From positions 248,001 to 312,000 of the forward strand of contig CAXDII010000469.1 of the NCBI GenBank assembly GCA_963989245.1: a stretch of 64,000 bases of DNA. The letters are read 5' to 3'. Below, one piece after another: positions 1 through 13,400 of this stretch (its first letter is position 1; each line of letters opens with the position of its first letter). This DNA is from Nansenia antarctica (taxonomy: Eukaryota; Chordata; Actinopteri; Argentiniformes; Microstomatidae). The notes under the pieces are model-generated. The model did no database searches, was not told the DNA's origin, and saw only the letters and a list, made by a program, of their open reading frames with translations. The position numbers were made by a program, and so were the translations under genes.

Positions 1-3000
1 CTAAGAACAGACCGCTTGGACACTTTCAGAACAGCTCTGTTAATGACTGAAAACAGCTCTCGAAGAGATTGTCAAAAGAGACTCTGAAAACGAAACGTTG
101 ATCACTTTTGAGCAAAAGGCTGCACACACGCAATTCAAGTTGCTCTGATTGTCATTTAGAGTTACATTATAGGATTATTCAACAACAAGTCAAATGTGCT
201 CGTGAAAGGCAGAAAACAACACTTTGATAGTTTGATATAACTTGAGAACGAATGCAAAAAACAGTCCACTCTAAGAACAGGCCGCTTGGACACTTTCAGA
301 ACAGCTCTAATAATGACTGAAAACAGCTCTCGAAGAGATTGTCAAAAGAGACTCTGAAAACGAAACGTTGATCACTTTTGAGCAAAAGGCTGCACACACG
401 CAATTCAAGTTGCTCTGATTGTCATTTAGAGTTACATTATAGGATTATTCAACAACAAGTCAAAATGTGCTCGTGAAAGGCAGAAAACAACAATTTGATA
501 GTTTGATATAACTTGAGAACGAATGCAAAAAACAGTCCACTCTAAGAACAGGCCGCTTGGACACTTTCAGAACAGCTCAGTTAATGACTGAAAACAGCTC
601 TCGAAGAGATTGTCAAAAGAGACTCCGAAAACGAAACGTTGATCACTTTTGAGCAAAAGGCTGCACACACGCAATTCAAGTTGCTCTGATTGTCATTTAG
701 AGTTACATTATAGGATTATTCAACAACAAGTCAAAATGTGCTCGTGAAAGGCAGAAAACAACACTTTGATAGTTTGATATAACTTGAGAACGAATGCAAA
801 AACAGTCCACTCTAAGAACAGACCGCTTGGACACTTTCAGAACAGCTCTGTTAATGACTGAAAACAGCTCTCGAAGAGATTGTCAAAAGAGACTCTGAAA
901 ACGAAACGTTGATCACTTTTGAGCAAAAGGCTGCACACACGCAATTCAAGTTGCTCTGATTGTCATTTAGAGTAACATTATAGGATTATTCAACAACAAG
1001 TGAAAATGTGCTCGTGAAAGGCAAAAAACAACACTTTGATAGTTTGATATAACTTGAGAACGAATGCAAAAAACAGTCCACTCTAAGAACAGGCCGCTTG
1101 GACACTTTCAGAACAGCTCTGTTAATGACTGAAAACAGCTCTCGAAGAGATTGTCAAAAGAGACTCTGAAAACGAAACGTTGATCACTTTTGAGCAAAAG
1201 GCTGCACACACGCAATTCAAGTTGCTCTGATTGTCATTTAGAGTTACATTATAGGATTATTCAACAACAAGTCAAAATGTGCTCGTGAAAGGCAGAAAAC
1301 AACACTTTGATAGTTTGATATAACTTGAGAACGAATGCAAAAAACAGTCCACTCTAAGAACAGGCCGCTTGGACACTTTCAGAACAGCTCTGTTAATGAC
1401 TGAAAACAGCTCTCGAAGAGATTGTCAAAAGAGACTCCGAAAACGAAACGTTGATCACTTTTGAGCAAAAGGCTGCACACACGCAATTCAAGTTGCTCTG
1501 ATTGTCATTTAGAGTTACATTATAGGAGCATTCAGCAACAAGTCAAAATGTGCTCCAGAAAAGCAGAAAACAACACTGATAGAAGTTGAGAACGAATGCA
1601 AAAAACAGTCCACTCTAAGAACAGGCCGCTTGGACACTTTCAGAACAGCTCTGTTAATGACTGAAAACAGCTCTCGAAGAGATTGTCAAAAGAGACTCCG
1701 AAAACGAAACGTTGATCACTTTTGAGCAAAAGGCTGCACACACGCAATTCAAGTTGCTCTGATTGTCATTTAGAGTTACATTATAGGATTATTCAACAAC
1801 AAGTCAAAATGTGCTCGTGAAAGGCAGAAAACAACACTTTGATAGTTTGATATAACTTGAGAACGAATGCAAAAAACAGTCCACTCTAAGAACAGGCCGC
1901 TTGGACACTTTCAGAACAGCTCTGTTAATGACTGAAAACAGCTCTCGAAGAGATTGTCAAAAGAGACTCTGAAAACGAAACGTTGATCACTTTTGAGCAA
2001 AAGGCTGCACACACGCAATTCAAGTTGCTCTGATTGTCATTTAGAGTTACAATATAGGATTATTCAACAACAAGTCAAAATGTGCTCGTGAAAGGCAGAA
2101 AACAACACTTTGATAGTTTGATATAACTTGAGAACGAATGCAAAAAACAGTCCACTCTAAGAACAGGCCGCTTGGACACTTTCAGAACAGCTCTGTTAAT
2201 GACTGAAAACAGCTCTCGAAGAGATTGTCAAAAGAGACTCTGAAAACGAAACGTTGATCACTTTTGAGCAAAAGGCTGCACACACGCAATTCAAGTTGCT
2301 CTGATTGTCATTTAGAGTTACATTATAGGATTATTCAACAACAAGTCAAATGTGCTCGTGAAAGGCAGAAAACAACACTTTGATAGTTTGATATAACTTG
2401 AGAACGAATGCAAAAAACAGTCCACTCTAAGAACAGGCCGCTTGGACACTTTCAGAACAGCTCTAATAATGACTGAAAACAGCTCTCGAAGAGATTGTCA
2501 AAAGAGACTCTGAAAACGAAACGTTGATCACTTTTGAGCAAAAGGCTGCACACACGCAATTCAAGTTGCTCTGATTGTCATTTAGAGTTACATTATAGGA
2601 TTATTCAACAACAAGTCAAAATGTGCTCGTGAAAGGCAGAAAACAACAATTTGATAGTTTGATATAACTTGAGAACGAATGCAAAAAACAGTCCACTCTA
2701 AGAACAGGCCGCTTGGACACTTTCAGAACAGCTCAGTTAATGACTGAAAACAGCTCTCGAAGAGATTGTCAAAAGAGACTGCGAAAACGAAACGTTGATC
2801 ACTTTTGAGCAAAAGGCTGCACACACGCAATTCAAGTTGCTCTGATTGTCATTTAGAGTTACATTATAGGATTATTCAACAACAAGTCAAAATGTGCTCG
2901 TGAAAGGCAGAAAACAACACTTTGATAGTTTGATATAACTTGAGAACGAATGCAAAAACAGTCCACTCTAAGAACAGACCGCTTGGACACTTTCAGAACA

Positions 3001-3779
3001 GCTCTGTTAATGACTGAAAACAGCTCTCGAAGAGATTGTCAAAAGAGACTCTGAAAACGAAACGTTGATCACTTTTGAGCAAAAGGCTGCACACACGCAA
3101 TTCAAGTTGCTCTGATTGTCATTTAGAGTTACATTATAGGATTATTCAACAACAAGTCAAATGTGCTCGTGAAAGGCAGAAAACAACACTTTGATAGTTT
3201 GATATAACTTGAGAACGAATGCAAAAAACAGTCCACTCTAAGAACAGGCCGCTTGGACACTTTCAGAACAGCTCTAATAATGACTGAAAACAGCTCTCGA
3301 AGAGATTGTCAAAAGAGACTCTGAAAACGAAACGTTGATCACTTTTGAGCAAAAGGCTGCACACACGCAATTCAAGTTGCTCTGATTGTCATTTAGAGTT
3401 ACATTATAGGATTATTCAACAACAAGTCAAAATGTGCTCGTGAAAGGCAGAAAACAACAATTTGATAGTTTGATATAACTTGAGAACGAATGCAAAAAAC
3501 AGTCCACTCTAAGAACAGGCCGCTTGGACACTTTCAGAACAGCTCAGTTAATGACTGAAAACAGCTCTCGAAGAGATTGTCAAAAGAGACTCCGAAAACG
3601 AAACGTTGATCACTTTTGAGCAAAAGGCTGCACACACGCAATTCAAGTTGCTCTGATTGTCATTTAGAGTTACATTATAGGATTATTCAACAACAAGTCA
3701 AAATGTGCTCGTGAAAGGCAGAAAACAACACTTTGATAGTTTGATATAACTTGAGAACGAATGCAAAAACAGTCCACTC
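1..3779 (+). repeat. Higher-order repeat: 8-mer (2156 bp) plus 3-mer (811 bp)
   Basis: Private variants recur in order. CTCTAATAATG is at 305, 2461 and 3272, CTCAGTTAATG at 576, 2732 and 3543, and the one-base-shorter TCAAATGTGCTC at about 190, 2346 and 3157. The offsets are 2156 bp (eight monomers, one of them short) and then 811 bp (three monomers). The next block, from about 3238 onward, repeats 271-2156 with an offset of 2967, including the rare GTAACATT/AAGTGAAAATG monomer (about 973 and 3940) and a short monomer carrying GAAGTTGAG. After that short monomer (2 bp longer at 4321) one extra long monomer is present, which shifts the offset to 3240 (ACAATATAGG at about 2049 and 5289). Confidence 0.85.
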
Positions 3780-6700
3780 TAAGAACAGACCGCTTGGACA
3801 CTTTCAGAACAGCTCTGTTAATGACTGAAAACAGCTCTCGAAGAGATTGTCAAAAGAGACTCTGAAAACGAAACGTTGATCACTTTTGAGCAAAAGGCTG
3901 CACACACGCAATTCAAGTTGCTCTGATTGTCATTTAGAGTAACATTATAGGATTATTCAACAACAAGTGAAAATGTGCTCGTGAAAGGCAAAAAACAACA
4001 CTTTGATAGTTTGATATAACTTGAGAACGAATGCAAAAAACAGTCCACTCTAAGAACAGGCCGCTTGGACACTTTCAGAACAGCTCTGTTAATGACTGAA
4101 AACAGCTCTCGAAGAGATTGTCAAAAGAGACTCTGAAAACGAAACGTTGATCACTTTTGAGCAAAAGGCTGCACACACGCAATTCAAGTTGCTCTGATTG
4201 TCATTTAGAGTTACATTATAGGATTATTCAACAACAAGTCAAAATGTGCTCGTGAAAGGCAGAAAACAACACTTTGATAGTTTGATATAACTTGAGAACG
4301 AATGCAAAAAACAGTCCACTCTAAGAACAGGCCGCTTGGACACTTTCAGAACAGCTCTGTTAATGACTGAAAACAGCTCTCGAAGAGATTGTCAAAAGAG
4401 ACTCCGAAAACGAAACGTTGATCACTTTTGAGCAAAAGGCTGCACACACGCAATTCAAGTTGCTCTGATTGTCATTTAGAGTTACATTATAGGAGCATTC
4501 AGCAACAAGTCAAAATGTGCTCCAGAAAAGCAGAAAACAACACTGATAGAGAAGTTGAGAACGAATGCAAAAAACAGTCCACTCTAAGAACAGGCCGCTT
4601 GGACACTTTCAGAACAGCTCTGTTAATGACTGAAAACAGCTCTCGAAGAGATTGTCAAAAGAGACTCCGAAAACGAAACGTTGATCACTTTTGAGCAAAA
4701 GGCTGCACACACGCAATTCAAGTTGCTCTGATTGTCATTTAGAGTTACATTATAGGATTATTCAACAACAAGTCAAAATGTGCTCGTGAAAGGCAGAAAA
4801 CAACACTTTGATAGTTTGATATAACTTGAGAACGAATGCAAAAAACAGTCCACTCTAAGAACAGGCCGCTTGGACACTTTCAGAACAGCTCTCTTAATGA
4901 CTGAAAACAGCTCTCGAAGAGATTGTCAAAAGAGACTCTGAAAACGAAACGTTGATCACTTTTGAGCAAAAGGCTGCACACACGCAATTCAAGTTGCTCT
5001 GATTGTCATTTAGAGTTACATTATAGGATTATTCAACAACAAGTCAAAATGTGCTCGTGAAAGGCAGAAAACAACACTTTGATAGTTTGATATAACTTGA
5101 GAACGAATGCAAAAAACAGTCCACTCTAAGAACAGGCCGCTTGGACACTTTCAGAACAGCTCTGTTAATGACTGAAAACAGCTCTCGAAGAGATTGTCAA
5201 AAGAGACTCTGAAAACGAAACGTTGATCACTTTTGAGCAAAAGGCTGCACACACGCAATTCAAGTTGCTCTGATTGTCATTTAGAGTTACAATATAGGAT
5301 TATTCAACAACAAGTCAAAATGTGCTCGTGAAAGGCAGAAAACAACACTTTGATAGTTTGATATAACTTGAGAACGAATGCAAAAAACAGTCCACTCTAA
5401 GAACAGGCCGCTTGGACACTTTCAGAACAGCTCAGTTAATGACTGAAAACAGCTCTCGAAGAGATTGTCAAAAGAGACTCCGAAAACGAAACGTTGATCA
5501 CTTTTGAGCAAAAGGCTGCACACACGCAATTCAAGTTGCTCTGATTGTCATTTAGAGTTACATTATAGGATTATTCAACAACAAGTCAAAATGTGCTCGT
5601 GAAAGGCAGAAAACAACACTTTGATAGTTTGATATAACTTGAGAACGAATGCAAAAAACAGTCCACTCTAAGAACAGGCCGCTTGGACACTTTCAGAACA
5701 GCTCTGTTAATGACTGAAAACAGCTCTCGAAGAGATTGTCAAAAGAGACTCCGAAAACGAAACGTTGATCACTTTTGAGCAAAAGGCTGCACACACGCAA
5801 TTCAAGTTGCTCTGATTGTCATTTAGAGTTACATTATAGGAGCATTCAGCAACAAGTCAAAACGTGCTCCAGAAAAGCAGAAAACAACACTGATAGAACT
5901 TGAGAACGAATGCAAAAAACAGTCCACTCTAAGAACAGGCCGCTTGGACACTTTCAGAACAGCTCTGTTAATGACTGAAAACAGCTCTCGAAGAGATTGT
6001 CAAAAGAGACTCCGAAAACGAAACGTTGATCACTTTTGAGCAAAAGGCTGCACACACGCAATTCAAGTTGCTCTGATTGTCATTTAGAGTTACATTATAG
6101 GATTATTCAACAACAAGTCAAAATGTGCTCGTGAAAGGCAGAAAACAACACTTTGATAGTTTGATATAACTTGAGAACGAATGCAAAAAACAGTCCACTC
6201 TAAGAACAGGCCGCTTGGACACTTTCAGAACAGCTCTGTTAATGACTGAAAACAGCTCTCGAAGAGATTGTCAAAAGAGACTCCGAAAACGAAACGTTGA
6301 TCACTTTTGAGCAAAAGGCTGCACACACGCAATTCAAGTTGCTCTGATTGTCATTTAGAGTTACATTATAGGATTATTCAACAACAAGTCAAAATGTGCT
6401 CGTGAAAGGCAGAAAACAACACTTTGATAGTTTGATATAACTTGAGAACGAATGCAAAAAACAGTCCACTCTAAGAACAGGCCGCTTGGACACTTTCAGA
6501 ACAGCTCTGTTAATGACTGAAAACAGCTCTCGAAGAGATTGTCAAAAGAGACTCCGAAAACGAAACGTTGATCACTTTTGAGCAAAAGGCTGCACACACG
6601 CAATTCAAGTTGCTCTGATTGTCATTTAGAGTTACATTATAGGATTATTCAACAACAAGTCAAAATGTGCTCCAGAAAAGCAGAAAACAACACTGATAGA

Positions 6701-8417
6701 ACTTGAGAACGAATGCAAAAAACAGTCCACTCTCAGAACAGGCCGCTTGGACACTTTCAGAACAGCTCTGTTAATGACTGAAAACAGCTCTCGAAGAGAT
6801 TGTCAAAAGAGACTCCGAAAACGAAACGTTGATCACTTTTGAGCAAAATGCTGCACACACGCAATTCAAGTTGCTCTGATTGTCATTTAGAGTTACATTA
6901 TAGGATTATTCAACAACAAGTCAAAATGTGCTCGTGAAAGGCAGAAAACAACACTTTGATAGTTTGATATAACTTGAGAACGAATGCAAAAAACAGTCCA
7001 CTCTAAGAATAGGCCGCTTGGACACTTTCAGAACAGCTCTGTTAATGACTGAAAACAGCTCTCGAAGAGATTGTCAAAAGAGACTCCGAAAACGAAACGT
7101 TGATCACTTTTGAGCAAAAGGCTGCACACACGCAATTCAAGTTGCTCTGATTGTCATTTAGAGTTACATTATAGGATTATTCAACAACAAGTCAAAATGT
7201 GCTCGTGAAAGGCAGAAAACAACACTTTGATAGTTTGATATAACTTGAGAACGAATGCAAAAAACAGTCCACTCTAAGAACAGGCCGCTTGGACACTTTC
7301 AGAACAGCTCTGTTAATGACTGAAAACAGCTCTCGAAGAGATTGTCAAAAGAGACTCTGAAAACGAAACGTTGATCACTTTTGAGCAAAAGGCTGCACAC
7401 ACGCAATTCAAGTTGCTCTGATTGTCATTTAGAGTTACATTATAGGATTATTCAACAACAAGTCAAAATGTGCTCGTGAAAGGCAGAAAACAACACTTTG
7501 ATAGTTTGATATAACTTGAGAACGAATGCAAAAAACAGTCCACTCTAAGAACAGGCCGCTTGGACACTTTCAGAACAGCTCTGTTAATGACTGAAAACAG
7601 CTCTCGAAGAGATTGTCAAAAGAGACTCCGAAAACGAAACGTTGATCACTTTTGAGCAAAAGGCTGCACACACGCAATTCAAGTTGCTCTGATTGTCATT
7701 TAGAGTTACATTATAGGAGCATTCAGCAACAAGTCAAAATGTGCTCCAGAAAAGCAGAAAACAACACTGATAGAACTTGAGAACGAATGCAAAAAACAGT
7801 CCACTCTCAGAACAGGCCGCTTGGACACTTTCAGAACAGCTCTGTTAATGACTGAAAACAGCTCTCGAAGAGATTGTCAAAAGAGACTCTGAAAACGAAA
7901 CGTTGATCACTTTTGAGCAAAAGGCTGCACACAAGCAATTCAAGTTGCTCTGATTGTCATTTAGAGTTACATTATAGGATTATTCAACAACAAGTCAAAA
8001 TGTGCTCGTGAAAGGCAGAAAACAACACTTTGATAGTTTGATATAACTTGAGAACGAATGCAAAAAACACTCCACTCTAAGAACAGGCCGCTTGGACACT
8101 TTCAGAACAGCTCTGTTAATGACTGAAAACAGCTCTCGAAGAGATTGTCAAAAGAGACTCCGAAAACGAAACGTTGATCACTTTTGAGCAAAAGGCTGCA
8201 CACACGCAATTCAAGTTGCTCTGATTGTCATTTAGAGTTACATTATAGGAGCATTCAGCAACAAGTCAAAATGTGCTCCAGAAAAGCAGAAAACAACACT
8301 GATAGAACTTGAGAACGAATGCAAAAAACAGTCCACTCTAAGAACAGGCCGCTTGGACACTTTCAGAACAGCTCTGTTAATGACTGAAAACAGCTCTCGA
8401 AGAGATTGTCAAAAGAG
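1..8417 (+). repeat. Satellite array, segment 1 (about 271/261-bp monomers)
   Basis: Head-to-tail monomers can be phased at CTAAGAACAGGCCGCTTGG, for example at 1, 271, 542, 812, 1083, 1354, 1615 and 1886. Most are 270-271 bp. A second type is about 261 bp (first example 1354-1614) and differs by GGAGCATTCAGC instead of GGATTATTCAAC, GTGCTCCAGAAAAGC instead of GTGCTCGTGAAAGGC, and loss of 10 bp in the ACTTTGATAGTTTGATATAA tract. Monomers differ by only a few bases, so the array is young or actively homogenised. No long open frame, RNA gene or promoter is seen. The window starts inside the array, so its left limit is unknown. Interrupted at 8418 by a hAT element. Confidence 0.97.
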
Positions 8418-8513
8418 CAGGCACGCGGGAAGGTATTTTGACTGGGGGTGCTGAGGTGCTGTCTATATACGCTACAGGGAAAAAAATTGCCAGGGGAAAA
8501 AGTATAACGATTT

Positions 8514-8540
8514 CTCTCCCTCCCTCCCTCCCTCCCTCTC
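8514..8540. repeat. CCCT microsatellite inside the hAT element
   Basis: A short run of CCCT units in the left third of the 795-bp element, followed by CTCGCTGATTGCTCG and a loose run of CACGCACA-like words at about 8560-8635. It explains the low-complexity REGGREGGRE translation on the minus strand, which is not a real protein. Confidence 0.85.
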
Positions 8541-8632
8541 GCTGATTGCTCGTTCGCTCACACGCACACAGTGGCATAACGACGGGCCCCAATGCACGGG
8601 CAATAATAGTTAAGCACGCACGCACCCGCACA

Positions 8633-8980
8633 CTACAAAGACGTAACGTTAAATATTTTACCAACAATGTGTTGGAATTTACAGTAATTTCCACTCAGCT
8701 CACAGTGTCCCACAATGTCCACAAACATGCTGTTGACCATTATTACAGACAGCACTCCATGTCGATTGTTATTGCCTCTAAACGGAAGCCCTTCGCTGCT
8801 GAAGAATCGGATGGATCTGAATATCAGTTCTAATACGTTTCTGGCCGTCTGTTGCTTTTTCTCAACAACGTCCGACAGTAGAGCATTAATGGGAGTGTTG
8901 TTAAGCTCAGCATCTTCTTCCAACTCCACTTCAATTGTTCTGGCTGATTTAGCATTTTTGCTAAAGAACTCAGAGATTCC
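8633..8980 (-). pseudogene. hAT transposase remnant (DUF4371/ZMYM1-like)
   Basis: The frame is open from just after a TAG at 8981-8983 (minus strand) down to a TAG at 8633-8635, about 115 codons. The only candidate start inside is a GTG at 8929-8927, so this is not a complete gene. Residues at about 8833-8774 read LELIFRSIRFFSSEGLPFRG. This resembles the DUF4371 segment of hAT transposases and the domesticated ZMYM1-like proteins, where an alternating hydrophobic helix leads to a (I/L)-(P/A)-(L/F)-RG turn. Just before it lies a charged EKKQQTARN stretch. Downstream residues (SGNYCKFQ) vaguely recall the GNF motif that normally follows RGH in this family, but the spacing is wrong, which suggests a frameshift or internal deletion. 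The catalytic DDE core and the C-terminal dimerisation domain are absent. The family call comes from remembered motifs and was not searched. Confidence 0.62.
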
Positions 8981-10420
8981 CTAGCAAGATATGACCATGT
9001 GATCACTAACATTAAAACGAACAAACACATTTTTACATTTATTACAAAAAACACATTTATTTGTATTCCCAAAAGCAACAATAGTTATTATATTGTTTTA
9101 AATTATTGTTTGAATAATATTTTTATTTTTTAAATTCAGGCAGGAGGAGCTCCTTCTGCCTGCCGCTAGGGGGTGCTGCAGCACCCTCAGCACCCCCCTT
9201 CCCGCGTCCCTGCAAAAGAGACTCTGAAAACGAAACGTTGATCACTTTTGAGCAAAAGGCTGCACACACGCAATTCAAGTTGCACTGATTGTCATTTAGA
9301 GTTACATTATAGGATTATTCAACAACAAGTCAAAATGTGCTCGTGAAAGGCAGAAAACAACACTTTGATAGTTTGATATAACTTGAGAACGAATGCAAAA
9401 AACAGTCCACTCTAAGAACAGGCCGCTTGGACACTTTCAGAACAGCTCTGTTAATGACTGAAAACAGCTCTCGAAGAGATTGTCAAAAGAGACTCCGAAA
9501 ACGAAACGTTGACCACTTTTGAGCAAAAGGCTGCACACACGCAATTCAAGTTGCTCTGATTGTCATTTAGAGTTACATTATAGGATTATTCAACAACAAG
9601 TCAAAATGTGCTCGTGAAAGGCAGAAAACAACACTTTGATAGTTTGATATAACTTGAGAACGAATGCAAAAAACAGTCCACTCTAAGAACAGGCCGCTTG
9701 GACACTTTCAGAACAGCTCTGTTAATGACTGAAAACAGCTCTCGAAGAGATTGTCAAAAGAGACTCCGAAAACGAAACGTTGATCACTTTTGAGCAAAAG
9801 GCTGCACACACGCAATTCAAGTTGCTCTGATTGTCATTTAGAGTTACATTATAGGATTATTCAACAACAAGTCAAAATGTGCTCGTGAAAGGCAGAAAAC
9901 AACACTTTGATAGTTTGATATAACTTGAGAACGAATGCAAAAAACAGTCCACTCTAAGAACAGGCCGCTTGGACACTTTCAGAACAGCTCTGTTAATGAC
10001 TGAAAACAGCTCTCGAAGAGATTGTCAAAAGAGACTCTGAAAACGAAACGTTGATCACTTTTGAGCAAAAGGCTGCACACACGCAATTCAAGTTGCTCTG
10101 ATTGTCATTTAGAGTTACATTATAGGATTATTCAACAACAAGTCAAAATGTGCTCGTGAAAGGCAGAAAACAACACTTTGATAGTTTGATATAACTTGAG
10201 AACGAATGCAAAAAACAGTCCACTCTAAGAACAGGCCGCTTGGACACTTTCAGAACAGCTCTGTTAATGACTGAAAACAGCTCTCGAAGAGATTGTCAAA
10301 AGAGACTCCGAAAACGAAACGTTGATCACTTTTGAGCAAAAGGCTGCACACACGCAATTCAAGTTGCTCTGATTGTCATTTAGAGTTACATTATAGGATT
10401 ATTCAACAACAAGTCAAAAT

Positions 10421-13400
10421 GTGCTCCAGAAAAGCAGAAAACAACACTGATAGAACTTGAGAACGAATGCAAAAAACAGTCCACTCTCAGAACAGGCCGC
10501 TTGGACACTTTCAGAACAGCTCTGTTAATGACTGAAAACAGCTCTCGAAGAGATTGTCAAAAGAGACTCTGAAAACGAAACGTTGATCACTTTTGAGCAA
10601 AAGGCTGCACACACGCAATTCAAGTTGCTCTGATTGTCATTTAGAGTTACATTATAGGATTATTCAACAACAAGTCAAAATGTGCTTGTGAAAGGCAGAA
10701 AACAACACTTTGATAGTTTGATATAACTTGAGAACGAATGCAAAAAACACTCCACTCTAAGAACAGGCCGCTTGGACACTTTCAGAACAGCTCTGTTAAT
10801 GACTGAAAACAGCTCTCGAAGAGATTGTCAAAAGAGACTCCGAAAACGAAACGTTGATCACTTTTGAGCAAAAGGCTGCACACACGCAATTCAAGTTGCT
10901 CTGATTGTCATTTAAAGTTACATTATAGGATTATTCAACAACAAGTTAAAATGTGCTCGTGAAAGGCAGAAAACAACACTTTGATAGTTTGATATAACTT
11001 GAGAACGAATGCAAAAAACAGTCCACTCTAAGAACAGGCCGCTTGGACACTTTCAGAACAGCTCTGTTAATGACTGAAAACAGCTCTCGAAGAGATTGTC
11101 AAAAGAGACTCCGAAAACGAAACGTTGATCACTTTTGAGCAAAAGGCTGCACACACGCAATTCAAGTTGCTCTGATTGTCATTTAGAGTTACATTATAGG
11201 ATTATTCAACAACAAGTCAAAATGTGCTCGTGAAAGGCAGAAAACAACACTTTGATAGTTTGATATAACTTGAGAACGAATGCAAAAAACAGTCCACTCT
11301 AAGAACAGGCCGCTTGGACACTTTCAGAACAGCTCTGTTAATGACTGAAAACAGCTCTCGAAGAGATTGTCAAAAGAGACTCCGAAAACGAAACGTTGAT
11401 CACTTTTGAGCAAAAGGCTGCACACACGCAATTCAAGTTGCTCTGATTGTCATTTAGAGTTACATTATAGGATTATTCAACAACAAGTCAAAATGTGCTC
11501 GTGAAAGGCAGAAAACAACACTTTGATAGTTTGATATAACTTGAGAACGAATGCAAAAAACAGTCCACTCTAAGAACAGGCCGCTTGGACACTTTCAGAA
11601 CAGCTCTGTTAATGACTGAAAACAGCTCTCGAAGAGATTGTCAAAAGAGACTCCGAAAACGAAACGTTGACCACTTTTGAGCAAAAGGCTGCACACACGC
11701 AATTCAAGTTGCTCTGATTGTCATTTAGAGTTACATTATAGGATTATTCAACAACAAGTCAAAATGTGCTCGTGAAAGGCAGAAAACAACACTTTGATAG
11801 TTTGATATAACTTGAGAACGAATGCAAAAAACAGTCCACTCTAAGAACAGGCCGCTTGGACACTTTCAGAACAGCTCTGTTAATGACTGAAAACAGCTCT
11901 CGAAGAGATTGTCAAAAGAGACTCCGAAAACGAAACGTTGATCACTTTTGAGCAAAAGGCTGCACACACGCAATTCAAGTTGCTCTGATTGTCATTTAGA
12001 GTTACATTATAGGATTATTCAACAACAAGTCAAAATGTGCTCGTGAAAGGCAGAAAACAACACTTTGATAGTTTGATATAACTTGAGAACGAATGCAAAA
12101 AACAGTCCACTCTAAGAACAGGCCGCTTGGACACTTTCAGAACAGCTCTGTTAATGACTGAAAACAGCTCTCGAAGAGATTGTCAAAAGAGACTCTGAAA
12201 ACGAAACGTTGATCACTTTTGAGCAAAAGGCTGCACACACGCAATTCAAGTTGCTCTGATTGTCATTTAGAGTTACATTATAGGATTATTCAACAACAAG
12301 TCAAAATGTGCTCGTGAAAGGCAGAAAACAACACTTTGATAGTTTGATATAACTTGAGAACGAATGCAAAAAACAGTCCACTCTAAGAACAGGCCGCTTG
12401 GACACTTTCAGAACAGCTCTGTTAATGACTGAAAACAGCTCTCGAAGAGATTGTCAAAAGAGACTCCGAAAACGAAACGTTGATCACTTTTGAGCAAAAG
12501 GCTGCACACACGCAATTCAAGTTGCTCTGATTGTCATTTAGAGTTACATTATAGGATTATTCAACAACAAGTCAAAATGTGCTCCAGAAAAGCAGAAAAC
12601 AACACTGATAGAACTTGAGAACGAATGCAAAAAACAGTCCACTCTCAGAACAGGCCGCTTGGACACTTTCAGAACAGCTCTGTTAATGACTGAAAACAGC
12701 TCTCGAAGAGATTGTCAAAAGAGACTCTGAAAACGAAACGTTGATCACTTTTGAGCAAAAGGCTGCACACACGCAATTCAAGTTGCTCTGATTGTCATTT
12801 AGAGTTACATTATAGGATTATTCAACAACAAGTCAAAATGTGCTCGTGAAAGGCAGAAAACAACACTTTGATAGTTTGATATAACTTGAGAACGAATGCA
12901 AAAAACACTCCACTCTAAGAACAGGCCGCTTGGACACTTTCAGAACAGCTCTGTTAATGACTGAAAACAGCTCTCGAAGAGATTGTCAAAAGAGACTCCG
13001 AAAACGAAACGTTGATCACTTTTGAGCAAAAGGCTGCACACACGCAATTCAAGTTGCTCTGATTGTCATTTAAAGTTACATTATAGGATTATTCAACAAC
13101 AAGTTAAAATGTGCTCGTGAAAGGCAGAAAACAACACTTTGATAGTTTGATATAACTTGAGAACGAATGCAAAAAACAGTCCACTCTAAGAACAGGCCGC
13201 TTGGACACTTTCAGAACAGCTCTGTTAATGACTGAAAACAGCTCTCGAAGAGATTGTCAAAAGAGACTCTGAAAACGAAACGTTGATCACTTTTGAGCAA
13301 AAGGCTGCACACACGCAATTCAAGTTGCACTGATTGTCATTTAGAGTTACATTATAGGATTATTCAACAACAAGTCAAAATGTGCTCGTGAAAGGCAGAA

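Larger units (their letters stand above)
8418..9212 (-). mobile_element. hAT-superfamily DNA transposon, 795 bp, deleted
   Basis: The element begins CAGGCACGCGGGAAGG and ends CCTTCCCGCGTCCCTG, which is a 16-bp terminal inverted repeat with one mismatch at position 5. Subterminal GGGGTGCTGAGGTGCTG blocks continue the inverted symmetry, with about 11 extra bases on the left side. It is flanked by a perfect 8-bp duplication CAAAAGAG (8410-8417 and 9213-9220), and the satellite monomer resumes exactly after it. An 8-bp TSD and termini starting CAG are hallmarks of hAT transposons. The interior holds a CCCT tract and a minus-strand relic of a DUF4371-type transposase, so this is a shortened copy of an autonomous family. 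The strand is assigned from that relic. Confidence 0.93.

Noticed and set aside
4428..4694. 88-codon open frame within the satellite
   Set aside because: It exists only because one short monomer has a 2-bp insertion. The same region in sister monomers contains stops, and there is no conserved start or family resemblance.
1..8417. CENP-B box in the satellite monomer
   Set aside because: The nearest candidate, the complement of CGAAAACGAAACG, does not fit the TTCG-N4-A-N2-CGGG core. Centromere function cannot be argued from this motif.
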